26,648 bases of DNA from Klebsiella pneumoniae (lineage in GTDB: Bacteria > Pseudomonadota > Gammaproteobacteria > Ga0077536), in contig CAMCBY010000010.1 in the NCBI GenBank assembly GCA_945873015.1, positions 1 to 26,648 of the forward strand, read 5' to 3'. Below are positions 6,679 to 16,113 of this stretch, one piece after another. Position numbers and translations under genes: made by a program. The notes beneath the pieces are model-generated. The model was not told the origin of the DNA. It did not search any database and saw only the letters and a list, made by a program, of their open reading frames with translations. Each line of letters begins with the position of its first letter. The first letter of the stretch is position 1.

Positions 6679-8753
6679 GCCGTCAGGACAATCTGCTGAT
6701 CGAACTCGGCACCGAAGAGTTGCCGCCCAAGGCGCTGCTGAGCCTGTCCGAGGCTTTTGCCGCGGGTCTGGACAAACAACTGCGCGCCGCCGGTTTCGAA
6801 TTTTTGGCGATGATTCCCTACGCGACGCCGCGTCGCCTCGCCGTGCGCATCGAAAACATCGCGGCCGAACAGCCAGAACGCACCGAAACCCGACGCGGCC
6901 CGGCACTCAGTGCCGCGTTTGATACGAGTGGCGCGCCGAGCAAAGCGGCGCAAGGTTTTGCGCGCTCCTGCGGGGTCGATGTCGCCGCGCTCGGGCGCTT
7001 CAAGAGCAACGAAGGTGAATGGCTCTGCTACGAACAGCGCGTCGCCGGGCGCCGGCTGTTCGATGTGCTGCCGGACATGGTCAATCTTGCACTCGCTGGC
7101 CTGCCCATCCCGAAGCGCATGCGCTGGGGTGCGCATACGGCCGAATTCGTGCGTCCAGCCCATTGGGTGGTCATGCTGTACGGAGCCGATGTTATCGATG
7201 GCGAAGTATTGGGCCTGAAATCCGGCCGTATCACCCATGGCCATCGGTTCATGCATGGCGCACCCATCACCCTCGCCCATGCCGACCAATATGAAACCAG
7301 CCTCGCCGAGCCGGGCCATGTCATCGCGTCCTTCGCCGCGCGCCGCAGCAAGGTGCGTGAATTGATTGAAGCCACAGCCCGCAGCGAAGACGGCCAGGCG
7401 GTCATCGATGAAGCGCTGCTCGATGAAGTGACGGCGCTGGTGGAGTGGCCGGTGCCGGTGTGCGGCAGCTTCGACGCACACTTTCTCGAACTGCCGAGCG
7501 AAGTCCTGATCGCATCCATGCAGGGTCATCAGAAATATTTTCCGATACGCGACGCGCACGGCGGTCTGCGCAATCGTTTCATCACGCTCGCCAATCTCGC
7601 CAGTCAGGCGCCGGAGGCGATCCGCGCCGGCAATGAACGGGTGATTCGTCCGCGCCTGTCCGACGCCGATTTTTTCTATCGCGCAGACCGCGCCAAACGA
7701 CTCGACAGCCGCCTGCCCGGCCTCGACAGCATGATGTATGAGAAGCGGCTCGGCTCGCTGGGCGACAAGACTCGACGCATCGTCAGCCTCGCAGCGACAC
7801 TCGCCACCGCGTGTGGCGCGGATTCTGCGCTGGCCAGTCGCGCCGCCGAGTTGTCGCGCTGCGACCTGTTGTCCGATCTGGTCGGCGAGTTCCCCGAACT
7901 GCAAGGCACCATGGGCCGCTATTACGCCGCCGCCGACGGTGAGCACGCCGAGGTCAGTCACGCGGTCGGCGAGTTTTATCAGCCGCGCTTCTCCGGTGAC
8001 GCGATTCCGGCCTCAACGGTTGGACGCTGCGTCGCTCTCGCTGACAAACTCGATTCGCTGGTCGGCATTTTCGGTATCGGTTCTGCGCCTACCGGCGATC
8101 GTGATCCCTTTGCCCTGCGGCGCGCCGCCATCGGCATGTTGCGCATCGTGATCGAAGCCGACATCGCGCTCGACTTGCGCGAGGCCATCGACTTCGCAGT
8201 CGCAACCTATGCCGGCGTCAAACTTGCGCCCGACACCGCAGAGCAGGTCTATGCCTTCGTGCGCGAACGTCTGCGTGGTTATTATCTCGAACGCGGCACA
8301 CCGAACGACGTGTGCGCGGCGGTATTCGCCAACGACCCGAGCGCACCGGCCGAAGTGGCGCGGCGACTGGTGGCCGTGAGCGGCTTCCGCGCCCTGCCGG
8401 CGGCGCAGGCCCTGGCCGCCGCCAACAAACGTATCGCCAATATTCTGAAAAAACTCGACGCGCCACCGGCCGCCAGCATCGACGATGCCCTGCTCGCCGA
8501 CCCCGCCGAGCGCGAACTCGCGGCGCAGTACGCCAGCCTCGCTCCGCAGGCCGAGCAGTTGTTCGCGGCGCGCGAGTACACGCGCTACATGGAACTGCTG
8601 GCATCGCTGCGCGAACCAGTCGATACGTTCTTCGATGGCGTGATGGTGATGAGTGACGACGCCGCGCTGCGCGCCAATCGTCTTGCACTGCTGGCGAGGC
8701 TGCATGCCTTGTTCACGCGGGTCGCTGATATCGCGCGCCTGCACGACGCCTGA
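6675..8753 (+). CDS. glyS: Glycine--tRNA ligase, beta subunit
   Basis: Beta subunit of the tetrameric glycyl-tRNA synthetase, which supplies tRNA recognition. At 692 residues it is almost the same as E. coli GlyS (689). Recognisable blocks are the N-terminal LLIELGTEELPPKAL, the block KRMRWGAHTAEFVRPAHWVVMLYG, LPSEVLIASMQGHQKYFPI, FFYRADRAKRLDSRLPGL, and the late GDRDPFALRRAAIGMLRI of the HD-like region. A C-terminal anticodon-binding domain with FFDGVMVMSDDAALRANRLALL completes it. The start overlaps the glyQ stop and gmhB begins three bases after its stop. I see no frameshift or missing segment. Confidence 0.97.
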   Translation: MSRQDNLLIELGTEELPPKALLSLSEAFAAGLDKQLRAAGFEFLAMIPYATPRRLAVRIENIAAEQPERTETRRGPALSAAFDTSGAPSKAAQGFARSCGVDVAALGRFKSNEGEWLCYEQRVAGRRLFDVLPDMVNLALAGLPIPKRMRWGAHTAEFVRPAHWVVMLYGADVIDGEVLGLKSGRITHGHRFMHGAPITLAHADQYETSLAEPGHVIASFAARRSKVRELIEATARSEDGQAVIDEALLDEVTALVEWPVPVCGSFDAHFLELPSEVLIASMQGHQKYFPIRDAHGGLRNRFITLANLASQAPEAIRAGNERVIRPRLSDADFFYRADRAKRLDSRLPGLDSMMYEKRLGSLGDKTRRIVSLAATLATACGADSALASRAAELSRCDLLSDLVGEFPELQGTMGRYYAAADGEHAEVSHAVGEFYQPRFSGDAIPASTVGRCVALADKLDSLVGIFGIGSAPTGDRDPFALRRAAIGMLRIVIEADIALDLREAIDFAVATYAGVKLAPDTAEQVYAFVRERLRGYYLERGTPNDVCAAVFANDPSAPAEVARRLVAVSGFRALPAAQALAAANKRIANILKKLDAPPAASIDDALLADPAERELAAQYASLAPQAEQLFAAREYTRYMELLASLREPVDTFFDGVMVMSDDAALRANRLALLARLHALFTRVADIARLHDA

Positions 8754-8756
8754 GCG

Positions 8757-9287
8757 ATGCGCACACTGCTGCTCGATCGTGACGGCGTCATCAATCAGGA
8801 CTCGCGTGACTACATCCGCTCGCCCAATCACTGGCGCGCCCTGCCCGGTGCACTGGAGGCGATGGCGAAAGCGCAACGGGCCGGCTTCCGGCTGGTCGTA
8901 GTCAGCAATCAATCGGGGCTGGCGCGCGGCCTGTTCGGCGTGCGCGAACTGAACGCGATACATCAACGGCTGTGTGACGAACTGGCGCGCTTCGGCGGCC
9001 GCATCGAGGCATTTTTCTTTTGTCCTCATCTGCCGCAAGAAGACTGCAGCTGCCGCAAGCCGCGCGCAGGTCTCTTGGTCTCACTCGGCGAACGATTGGG
9101 TATCGACCTGGCTTGCACAGCCTTCATTGGCGACCGCGTCAGTGATGTGCGCGCCGCACAGAGCGTCGGCGCGCGGCCGATCCTGGTTCGGACCGGCATC
9201 GACCCAATCAATCTCGATGAACTTGCCGCCTGCGGCGCAGTTGAAATTTACGACGCGCTGCCGGCGGCGATTGCCGCGCTGGTATGA
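8757..9287 (+). CDS. gmhB: D-glycero-beta-D-manno-heptose-1,7-bisphosphate 7-phosphatase
   Basis: HAD-superfamily phosphatase that removes the 7-phosphate of heptose-1,7-bisphosphate in the ADP-heptose pathway for the LPS inner core, so it points to a Gram-negative cell. The 176 residues carry motif I LLLDRDGVIN (nucleophile Asp7, acid/base Asp9), motif II VVSNQSG, and the zinc-binding loop with Cys89, His91, Cys97 and Cys99 followed by RKP. Motif III/IV is FIGDRVSDVRAA. The zinc loop is one of the shorter forms of the family. The gene starts three bases after glyS and overlaps plsC by ATGA; gly-gmhB-plsC adjacency is common in gammaproteobacteria. The related histidinol-phosphatase branch shares these motifs, but the neighbours favour GmhB. 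Confidence 0.92.
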   Translation: MRTLLLDRDGVINQDSRDYIRSPNHWRALPGALEAMAKAQRAGFRLVVVSNQSGLARGLFGVRELNAIHQRLCDELARFGGRIEAFFFCPHLPQEDCSCRKPRAGLLVSLGERLGIDLACTAFIGDRVSDVRAAQSVGARPILVRTGIDPINLDELAACGAVEIYDALPAAIAALV

Positions 9288-10009
9288 CGATGGCCAAACT
9301 TCGTTCGATCATTTTTTATATCGGGTTGGCGCCGTTGACGGTGCTGTTCAGTTTCATCGGCATTGCCATCCTGCCGCTGCCGCGGGCCTGGCGCTACGCG
9401 GTGATTACACGCTGGTCGATGCTGACCATCGCGTGGCTGAAGCTTGCCTGCGGACTGGGTTGGCGCGTGACCGGCACGGAAAACATCCCCGCCACTCCTG
9501 GCGTCATCCTGTGCAAACATCAATCAGCCTGGGAGACCATCACCCTGCAACTGATTTTTCCGCGCCAGTCGCAGGTCTTGAAGAAGGAGTTGTTACATGT
9601 GCCCTTCTTCGGTTGGGGGCTGGCCAGCCTGAATCCCATTGCCATCGACCGTAAAGCCGGCACCAAAGCCTTGCGCACTGTGCTTGAACGCGGCGCGGAA
9701 CGTCTCAGGGAAGGCTGGTGGGGAGTGTTGTTCCCGGAGGGCACTCGCATTGCGCCGGGCGAGAAAGGCCGCTACACGCAGACTGGAGCCGCGCTCGCGC
9801 TGGCGGCAGACACCGTGGTGGTGCCCGTTGCGCACAACGCCGGCGTGTTCTGGGCGCGCAATGCGGTGGCCAAATATGCGGGCACCATTGACGTCGTAAT
9901 CGGGCCGCCGATACAGACGGCGGGCAAAAGCGCCAAGGCCATTACCCTCGAGGCCGAAGCGTGGATAGAACAGACCTGCGCGACGCTGCCACGCACGCCC
10001 GGCGGTTGA
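9284..10009 (+). CDS. plsC: 1-acyl-sn-glycerol-3-phosphate acyltransferase (PlsC family)
   Basis: Inner-membrane acyltransferase that transfers an acyl group to lysophosphatidate to give phosphatidate. The 241-residue protein has an N-terminal hydrophobic region (about residues 6-35), then acyltransferase motif I in the form KHQSAWET (catalytic His, with Glu in place of the usual Asp of HX4D), and motif III FPEGTRIAPG. The KHQSAWET variant is common in proteobacterial proteins annotated as PlsC and paired with GmhB. It starts inside the gmhB stop codon and is the last gene of the gly operon. A second PlsC paralogue elsewhere in the genome is possible, so acyl-donor preference and physiological role are uncertain. 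Confidence 0.9.
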   Translation: MTMAKLRSIIFYIGLAPLTVLFSFIGIAILPLPRAWRYAVITRWSMLTIAWLKLACGLGWRVTGTENIPATPGVILCKHQSAWETITLQLIFPRQSQVLKKELLHVPFFGWGLASLNPIAIDRKAGTKALRTVLERGAERLREGWWGVLFPEGTRIAPGEKGRYTQTGAALALAADTVVVPVAHNAGVFWARNAVAKYAGTIDVVIGPPIQTAGKSAKAITLEAEAWIEQTCATLPRTPGG

Positions 10010-10031
10010 GGGCAGCACCGACGCATTGCGG

Positions 10032-10062
10032 TTGACGTTGGCCTTCCGCTTCCCCTTATCAT
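10032..10062 (+). promoter_or_regulatory. Possible hemB promoter
   Basis: TTGACG (10032-10037) is a 5/6 match to a -35 box and TATCAT (10057-10062) a 5/6 match to a -10 box. They are 19 bases apart, slightly longer than ideal. The -10 overlaps the first in-frame ATG (10061), which argues that translation begins at the next ATG, 10094. Confidence 0.4.
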
Positions 10063-10093
10063 GCGCTCCCTCTTCGATGCGGAGCCCCCACGG

Positions 10094-11101
10094 ATGCGAC
10101 ACTCAAGCGACTCACGCTTCCCTGCCACCCGCCTGCGCCGCTTGCGCAGCGACGACTTCATTCGACGCATGGTGCGCGAGACCCAGGTGACGGTCGACGA
10201 CCTCATCTGCCCAATGTTCATCCTCGACGGCGACAATCAACGCCAGCAGATCGCGAGCATGCCGGGGGTCGAGCGACTCAGCATCGATCTCGCCATCGAG
10301 CGCGCGCGACGTCTCTACGCCCTCGGCGTTCCAGCGGTGGCCTTGTTCCCGGTCACCCCCGATGCGCGCAAAAGCGCCGACGGCCGCGAGGCCTACAACC
10401 CCGACGCCATTGCCCAGCGCGCCATCCGTCGCATGAAGGACGCGCTGCCGGATCTCGGCGTTATCACCGACGTCGCCCTCGACCCCTTCACTACCCACGG
10501 TCACGACGGCGTGATGAGCGAGAGCGGCGAGATCCTGAATGATGCCTCGGTCGATGTGCTGGTGCGTCAGGCCTTGTCCCAGGCGCGTGCCGGCGTCGAT
10601 GTGATCGCGCCGTCGGACATGATGGACGGCCGCATCGGCGCGATTCGCACCGCGCTTGAAAGCGAGGGCTTTTATAACGTCAAGATTCTGGCCTACTCGG
10701 CCAAATATGCGTCGGCCTTTTATGGCCCGTTCCGCGATGCTGTCGGTTCTGGCGCCAAACTCGGCAAGGGCAGCAAGAAGACTTATCAGATGGACGCTGG
10801 CAACAGCACCGAGGCCTTGCACGAGGTAGCGCTCGACCTCGCGGAAGGCGCCGACATGGTCATGGTCAAGCCCGGCATGCCGTATCTCGACATCGTGCAA
10901 CGCGTGAAGGCCGAGTTTGGTCGCCCCACTTTCGTCTATCAGGTCAGCGGCGAATACGCGATGCTCAAAGCCGCCGGGCAGGCCGGCTGGCTGGACGAGC
11001 GCGCGGTGGTGCTCGAAGCCATGCAGGCATTCAAGCGCGCCGGCGCCGACGGTGTACTGACCTACTTCGCCGAGAACCTCGCCACCTGGTTGGCGGAGTA
11101 G
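10094..11101 (+). CDS. hemB: Delta-aminolevulinic acid dehydratase (porphobilinogen synthase), zinc-cysteine-free type
   Basis: Condenses two 5-aminolevulinate molecules to porphobilinogen in heme biosynthesis. The 335-residue product carries both Schiff-base lysine regions: AKYASAFYGPFR and MVMVKPGMPYLDI. The metal site reads DVALDPFTTHGHDGV, where E. coli has three Cys ligands (D-T-C-F-C...HGHCG). The Cys are replaced by Ala, Asp and Asp, as in the Pseudomonas aeruginosa-type enzyme, so this is predicted to use Mg2+ rather than catalytic Zn2+. I chose the ATG at 10094 over 10061 because the latter falls in the putative -10 box and GGAG lies about 9 bases before 10094. It is convergent with ntrC, 9 bases apart. 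Confidence 0.96.
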   Translation: MRHSSDSRFPATRLRRLRSDDFIRRMVRETQVTVDDLICPMFILDGDNQRQQIASMPGVERLSIDLAIERARRLYALGVPAVALFPVTPDARKSADGREAYNPDAIAQRAIRRMKDALPDLGVITDVALDPFTTHGHDGVMSESGEILNDASVDVLVRQALSQARAGVDVIAPSDMMDGRIGAIRTALESEGFYNVKILAYSAKYASAFYGPFRDAVGSGAKLGKGSKKTYQMDAGNSTEALHEVALDLAEGADMVMVKPGMPYLDIVQRVKAEFGRPTFVYQVSGEYAMLKAAGQAGWLDERAVVLEAMQAFKRAGADGVLTYFAENLATWLAE

Positions 11102-11110
11102 CGCGCACCA

Positions 11111-12522
<1,412 letters not shown>

Positions 12523-12526
<4 letters not shown>

Positions 12527-13593
12527 TGCTGTTCTCCCACAGGCAACCATACGGAAAATTCAGTGTGTCCAGGTTCGCTCTCAAAGCCGATCAGGCCGCC
12601 CTGGCGATGAACCAGAGATTGCGCGATAGGCAGGCCAAGGCCGGAGCCGTCGGCCCGTCCTGACACGAGCGGAAAGAAAATACTGGTCGCCAGCGCAGGA
12701 TCGACGCCGGGACCGTTGTCTATGACCTGCGTGCGGATCACCAGGCGATGCAGGGTGTTGCCGATAGTGAACTTGCGTTGGATGCGCGTGCGCAGGGTGA
12801 CCGTGCCGCCCTGTCCTTCGATGGCCTGCACTGCATTGCTCACCAGGTTCAGAAAGGCCTGCACCAGTTGATCGCGGTCAGCGATGATGTCCGGCAGACT
12901 CGGGTCGTAGTCACGCACGATTTCCACCGCGCCACCGCGTTCGACTGAGACCACTTGACGCACATGCTCAAGCACGTCGTGGATATTCAACGATTGTTTG
13001 TTGGACTCGCCGCGCGGGCCAAGCATGCGCTCCACCAGCGTGCGCAGTCTGTCGGCCTCGCCAATGATGATCTGGGTGTATTCGGCGAGTTTCTGATCTT
13101 CAAGCTCGCGTTCCAGCAATTGCGCAGCGCCGCGAATACCGCCCAGCGGGTTCTTGATCTCATGGGCGAGGCCTTGCAGCAACACGCTGGAGACCTGATT
13201 GCGCATCAGCATGTTGCCCTCCAGCTGAATGCGCTGGTGGCGCTCGACATTGGTCATCTCAATCAGCGCCAGCGACGGGTCGCGCCCGGTTCGCCACAAC
13301 GGCGTGACAGTGCAGTCCACCGTAGTCACATTCAGCCGCCCGAGACGCAAGTCGAGATCACGCTCCGTGAATGAGCGCCCTTCGAGCAGGGCGCGACGCA
13401 CGGCCGCGATCAGTTCGTCCGCACCCGGCAGCACGTCCGGCAAGGACAAATCGCGCAGGCGCGTCTCGCTGGTCGCGATCAACGACTGCGCAGCAGCGTT
13501 GACCCGCACCAGACGCAGACGGTCATCCACCATGATGACAGCGGTCGCCAACGCCTCGATGAGGTCAAAATCGGGAACGGTACACGGCATCAT
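12523..13593 (-). CDS. ntrB: Nitrogen regulation sensor histidine kinase NtrB
   Basis: Cytoplasmic two-component kinase/phosphatase that controls NtrC and normally responds to PII. It has an N-terminal PAS domain (about residues 10-110, IEALATAVIMVDDRLRLVRVNAAAQ), the phospho-acceptor His in GLAHEIKNPLGGIRGAAQLL, and a HATPase domain with the N-box in the AFLNLVSNAVQAIEG region, the G1 box DNGPGVDP and the G2 box GSGLGLPIAQSLVHRQGG. There is no membrane segment, as usual. The frame runs from a TTG at 13599. ATGs at 13593 and 13590 are the likelier starts; none has a strong SD. Its stop overlaps the ntrC start. Confidence 0.95.
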
Positions 13594-13610
13594 ATTCAAG
13601 CAAACAGTGT

Positions 13611-13625
13611 GCGCTATTTTGGTGC
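13611..13625 (-). promoter_or_regulatory. Candidate NtrC-binding dyad just upstream of ntrB
   Basis: On the minus strand the site reads GCACCAAAATAGCGC. Against the enteric NtrC consensus GCACCA-N3-TGGTGC it matches 10 of 12 defined positions, with a perfect left half. It ends 17 bases before the ntrB ATG at 13593, a position suited to autoregulation as at enteric glnL. The match is seen; binding is inferred. Confidence 0.5.
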
Positions 13626-13725
13626 GAATAATTCGGTCACTTGCCCGTAAGCAGGCGAAATGACTGACTGCCAGCCATCATCGAGGCTGAATTTCCGCAC
13701 ATAGGCGCCCCGTGGCGCGTGCGGA

Positions 13726-13740
13726 GCACCTCACAGGTGC
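13726..13740 (-). promoter_or_regulatory. Second candidate NtrC dyad / small hairpin between DUF4124 gene and ntrB
   Basis: GCACCT-CAC-AGGTGC is a perfect palindrome with the GCAC-N7-GTGC spacing of NtrC sites and 10 of 12 consensus positions. It lies 32 bases after the DUF4124 stop and about 130 bases before ntrB. It could instead be an RNA hairpin, but no T-run follows on the minus strand, so an intrinsic terminator is unlikely. Confidence 0.4.
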
Positions 13741-13772
13741 CCTCAGGCAAACAAGGGCAAAAATCGGACCAA

Positions 13773-14357
13773 TTACTTGGGTTTGGGTGGGACGGGCAAG
13801 GAAGGACGTTGCGATTTGCCGGTTTTGAGGTCGGCCACGGACGTTTTGCGCAGATGAAATACGGTTGCCGTTGAGCGAATCAACTCGCGGCCCTGTGCAT
13901 CGAGCACCGCGGCAGCTAACTGATGACTGCCGCGCGCCAATCCCGGCAGCACGAAATGGCCACTGTCGGTCGCTTCGCCGAAGGGCGCGCCGTTCACATA
14001 AAGCTGCACCAGGTGACCGCGGGCGGTCATGAGGTCGGGTTCGGTGACGACATCGACGGCCACCGACTGCTGGTCGCGCAAGGTCTCGTCGTCGACGGGC
14101 GCAATCACGGTAATACCGGAGTAGGAGGTGGCTTGTGCGGCCGCGTCCGGTGCTTCCGATGCTGCACTCGTGTCCGCTGCTGGCGGCTCGCCCGGCACGA
14201 CCGTGGTTGGCCCGAGTTCGATGATTTCCGCGCCATCGTGGGGCGTATCGGAAAAGATCACATTGCCGTCGGCGTCCTTCCAGCGGTAGACCTCGGCTTG
14301 CGGGTTCGCGCCCAGCGACAGCAGCAAGAGCAGTAAGACCAGGCGTGAGATCGTCAT
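13773..14357 (-). CDS. DUF4124 domain-containing exported protein
   Basis: A 194-residue exported protein of unknown function. It has a Sec-type signal peptide (about residues 1-21, ISRLVLLLLLLSLGANPQA) and then the DUF4124 core EVYRWKDADGNVIFSDTPHDGAEIIEL. A low-complexity Ala/Pro/Thr linker (about residues 50-80) follows, then a beta-rich C-terminal half that resembles an Ig-like or extracellular sugar-binding fold (VQLYVNGAPFGEA...GLARGSHQLAAAVLDAQGREL), and a basic, proline-rich tail. The frame is open back to 14546, but that part overlaps glnA; the ATG at 14357 sits exactly at the signal peptide. DUF4124 genes are often found between glnA and ntrB in gammaproteobacteria. Why they sit there is not known. 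Confidence 0.9.
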   Translation of the reverse strand: MTISRLVLLLLLLSLGANPQAEVYRWKDADGNVIFSDTPHDGAEIIELGPTTVVPGEPPAADTSAASEAPDAAAQATSYSGITVIAPVDDETLRDQQSVAVDVVTEPDLMTARGHLVQLYVNGAPFGEATDSGHFVLPGLARGSHQLAAAVLDAQGRELIRSTATVFHLRKTSVADLKTGKSQRPSLPVPPKPK

Positions 14358-14422
14358 GGTGGGGAACACTCGAATACCGAACCTCAGTCTATAGGTCACG
14401 TCGGCAAAATTCAGCAGGCACA

Positions 14423-14447
14423 AAAAAGCCCCCGACGGGGGCTTTTT
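14423..14447 (-). terminator. Rho-independent terminator of glnA (bidirectional in form)
   Basis: GCCCCC-GAC-GGGGGC (14428-14442) is a strong GC stem flanked by A5 on the left and T5 on the right, so it reads as stem plus U-tract on both strands. It lies about 20 bases after the glnA stop, so the minus-strand reading ends glnA. The DUF4124 gene is therefore mostly separated from glnA transcription unless there is read-through. Confidence 0.9.
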
Positions 14448-14466
14448 CGCGCAGCACTGACAGCGC

Positions 14467-15876
14467 TTAGACGCTGTAGTACATCTCGTACTCGACCGGG
14501 TGGGTCGACATACGCAGCGTGGTGACATCCTGCATCTTGAGGTCAATGTAGGCGTCGATCGCGTCGTCAGACAACACGCCGCCGGCCTTCAGGAACTCAC
14601 GATCACCGTCCAGCGCTTCCAGCGCCTGATCCAGCGAATGGCAGACCGTCGGAATGCCCTTGGATTCTTCCGGCGACAAGTCGTAAAGATCCTTGTCCAT
14701 TGCATCGCCCGGGTGAATCTTGTTCAGAACGCCGTCGATACCGGCCAGCATCATGGCCGCGAAGCCAAGATAGGGGTTGGCAGACGGATCCGGGAAACGC
14801 ACTTCGATACGACGCGCCTTCGGGCTGAATACCCATGGGATACGGACCGAAGCGGAGCGATTGCGCGAGGAATAGGCCAGGAATACCGGCGCTTCAAAGC
14901 CCGGCACCAGACGCTTGTAGCTGTTGGTACCCGGGTTGGTGAAGGCGTTGATGGCCTTGGCGTGTTTGATGATGCCGCCGATGTAATACAGGGCGATGTC
15001 GGACAAACCGCCGTAGCCGTCACCTGCAAACAGGTTCTTGCCGTCCTTCGCCAGCGACTGGTGGACATGCATGCCGCTGCCATTGTCGCCGACCAGCGGC
15101 TTGGGCATGAAGGTCGCGGTCTTGCCGTAACCATGTGCGACGTTGTGCACCACGTACTTCAGGATCTGGGTCTGGTCGGCGCGTCTGACCAGGGTATCGA
15201 AGCGCGTGCCGATTTCGCACTGGCCAGCGGTTGCCACTTCGTGGTGATGCACCTCAACCGGCACTCCCATCTGCTCAAGGACCAGACACATGGTCGAGCG
15301 GATGTCCTGCAGCGAATCAATCGGCGGAACCGGGAAATAACCGCCCTTGACGCCCGGACGATGGCCGATATTGCCATCGTCGAACACCTTGGCCGAGTTC
15401 CACGAGCTCTCGTCGGAATCGATATGGAAATGGGAGCCCTTCATTTCAACGCCCCAACGGACGTCGTCGAAGATGAAAAACTCGGGTTCCGGACCGAAAT
15501 ACGCGGTGTCACCAACGCCGGAAGCCTTGAGATAGGCCTCGGCACGTTTGGCGACTGAACGCGGGCAGCGGATATAACCTTCGCCGGTCGCAGGCTCGAC
15601 CACGTCGCAGCGAATGATGAGAGTCTTTTCTTCGAAAAAGGGATCCATGACGGCGGTGGTGGCATCCGGCATCAGGATCATGTCGGACTCGTTGATGCCC
15701 TTCCAACCTGCGATGGATGAGCCATCAAACATCTTGCCCTCTTCGAAGAACTCGTCGTTGCATTCACGCGAAGGCACGGTGAGATGCTGTTCCTTGCCTT
15801 TGGTATCCGTAAACCGGATATCGACGAATTTAACTTCTTCGTCCCTGATGGTTTGTAGAATGCTCTCGACTGACAT
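14467..15876 (-). CDS. glnA: Glutamine synthetase, type I
   Basis: Makes glutamine from glutamate, ammonia and ATP; it is a cytoplasmic dodecamer. The 469-residue length equals E. coli GlnA. Blocks seen are DGSSIAGWKGINESDMILMPD, FGPEPEFFIFDDV, the ATP/metal segment PLVGDNGSGMHVHQSL, NPGTNSYKRLVPGFEAP, and the sugar/phosphate-binding NRSASVRIPW with RRIEVRFPDPSANPYL. The adenylylation Tyr is about residue 398 in KDLYDLSPEES, so GlnE control is likely. The ATG at 15876 has a strong SD (GGAGGAAT, gap about 7). It has its own sigma-54 promoter and terminator, so it is a monocistronic nitrogen-regulated unit. Confidence 0.98.
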   Translation of the reverse strand: MSVESILQTIRDEEVKFVDIRFTDTKGKEQHLTVPSRECNDEFFEEGKMFDGSSIAGWKGINESDMILMPDATTAVMDPFFEEKTLIIRCDVVEPATGEGYIRCPRSVAKRAEAYLKASGVGDTAYFGPEPEFFIFDDVRWGVEMKGSHFHIDSDESSWNSAKVFDDGNIGHRPGVKGGYFPVPPIDSLQDIRSTMCLVLEQMGVPVEVHHHEVATAGQCEIGTRFDTLVRRADQTQILKYVVHNVAHGYGKTATFMPKPLVGDNGSGMHVHQSLAKDGKNLFAGDGYGGLSDIALYYIGGIIKHAKAINAFTNPGTNSYKRLVPGFEAPVFLAYSSRNRSASVRIPWVFSPKARRIEVRFPDPSANPYLGFAAMMLAGIDGVLNKIHPGDAMDKDLYDLSPEESKGIPTVCHSLDQALEALDGDREFLKAGGVLSDDAIDAYIDLKMQDVTTLRMSTHPVEYEMYYSV

Positions 15877-15998
15877 GGGGTATTCCTCCAATCATCCACT
15901 TTCAGAAATTAAGGTTCGGCACTAAGTCATTGTTCATTGCAGAAAACGGGCTCGATCTTGGATTCGGTGCGCGGTCTGCCGTCTGTGCGCCAAATACG

Positions 15999-16015
15999 AG
16001 CACAATATGTGCCAA
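15999..16015 (-). promoter_or_regulatory. Sigma-54 (-24/-12) promoter of glnA
   Basis: The minus strand reads TTGGCACATATTGTGCT. The GG (-24) and GC (-12) doublets are separated by exactly 10 bases, and the -24 block TTGGCAC is a perfect match. Only the first T of the -12 TTGC is changed to G. Predicted transcription would start near 15988, giving a leader of about 110 bases. With ntrBC nearby this is the expected NtrC-activated glnA promoter. Confidence 0.8.
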
Positions 16016-16064
16016 TGCTAAGCCATTGAATCTTCGAACACTAGCTAATATCTTGGCTTGACGC

Positions 16065-16101
16065 GCACCAAATTAAATCGAGCCGGGCACAAATCGCACC
16101 A
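16065..16101 (-). promoter_or_regulatory. Two NtrC-like half-sites upstream of the glnA sigma-54 promoter
   Basis: The minus strand has a perfect TGGTGC half-site at 16065-16070 and another at 16096-16101. They are in the same orientation and 31 bases apart, about three helical turns, and lie about 80 and 110 bases upstream of the predicted start. The opposite half of each dyad is poorly conserved (one or two matches), so confidence is modest. Spacing and location resemble the paired enhancer sites of enteric glnA. Confidence 0.45.
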
Positions 16102-16113
16102 ATAAAGATCGAA

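Noticed and set aside
6609..7961. 450-codon minus-strand open frame opposite glyS
   Set aside because: Wholly antisense to a conserved synthetase gene, with no motif and no plausible ribosome site.
13726..13740. Intrinsic terminator for the DUF4124 gene
   Set aside because: The stem is short and no T-run follows on the minus strand; an operator-like dyad is the better reading.
14500..15558. 352-codon plus-strand open frame opposite glnA
   Set aside because: Shadow of a highly conserved gene; the composition is that of an antisense frame.
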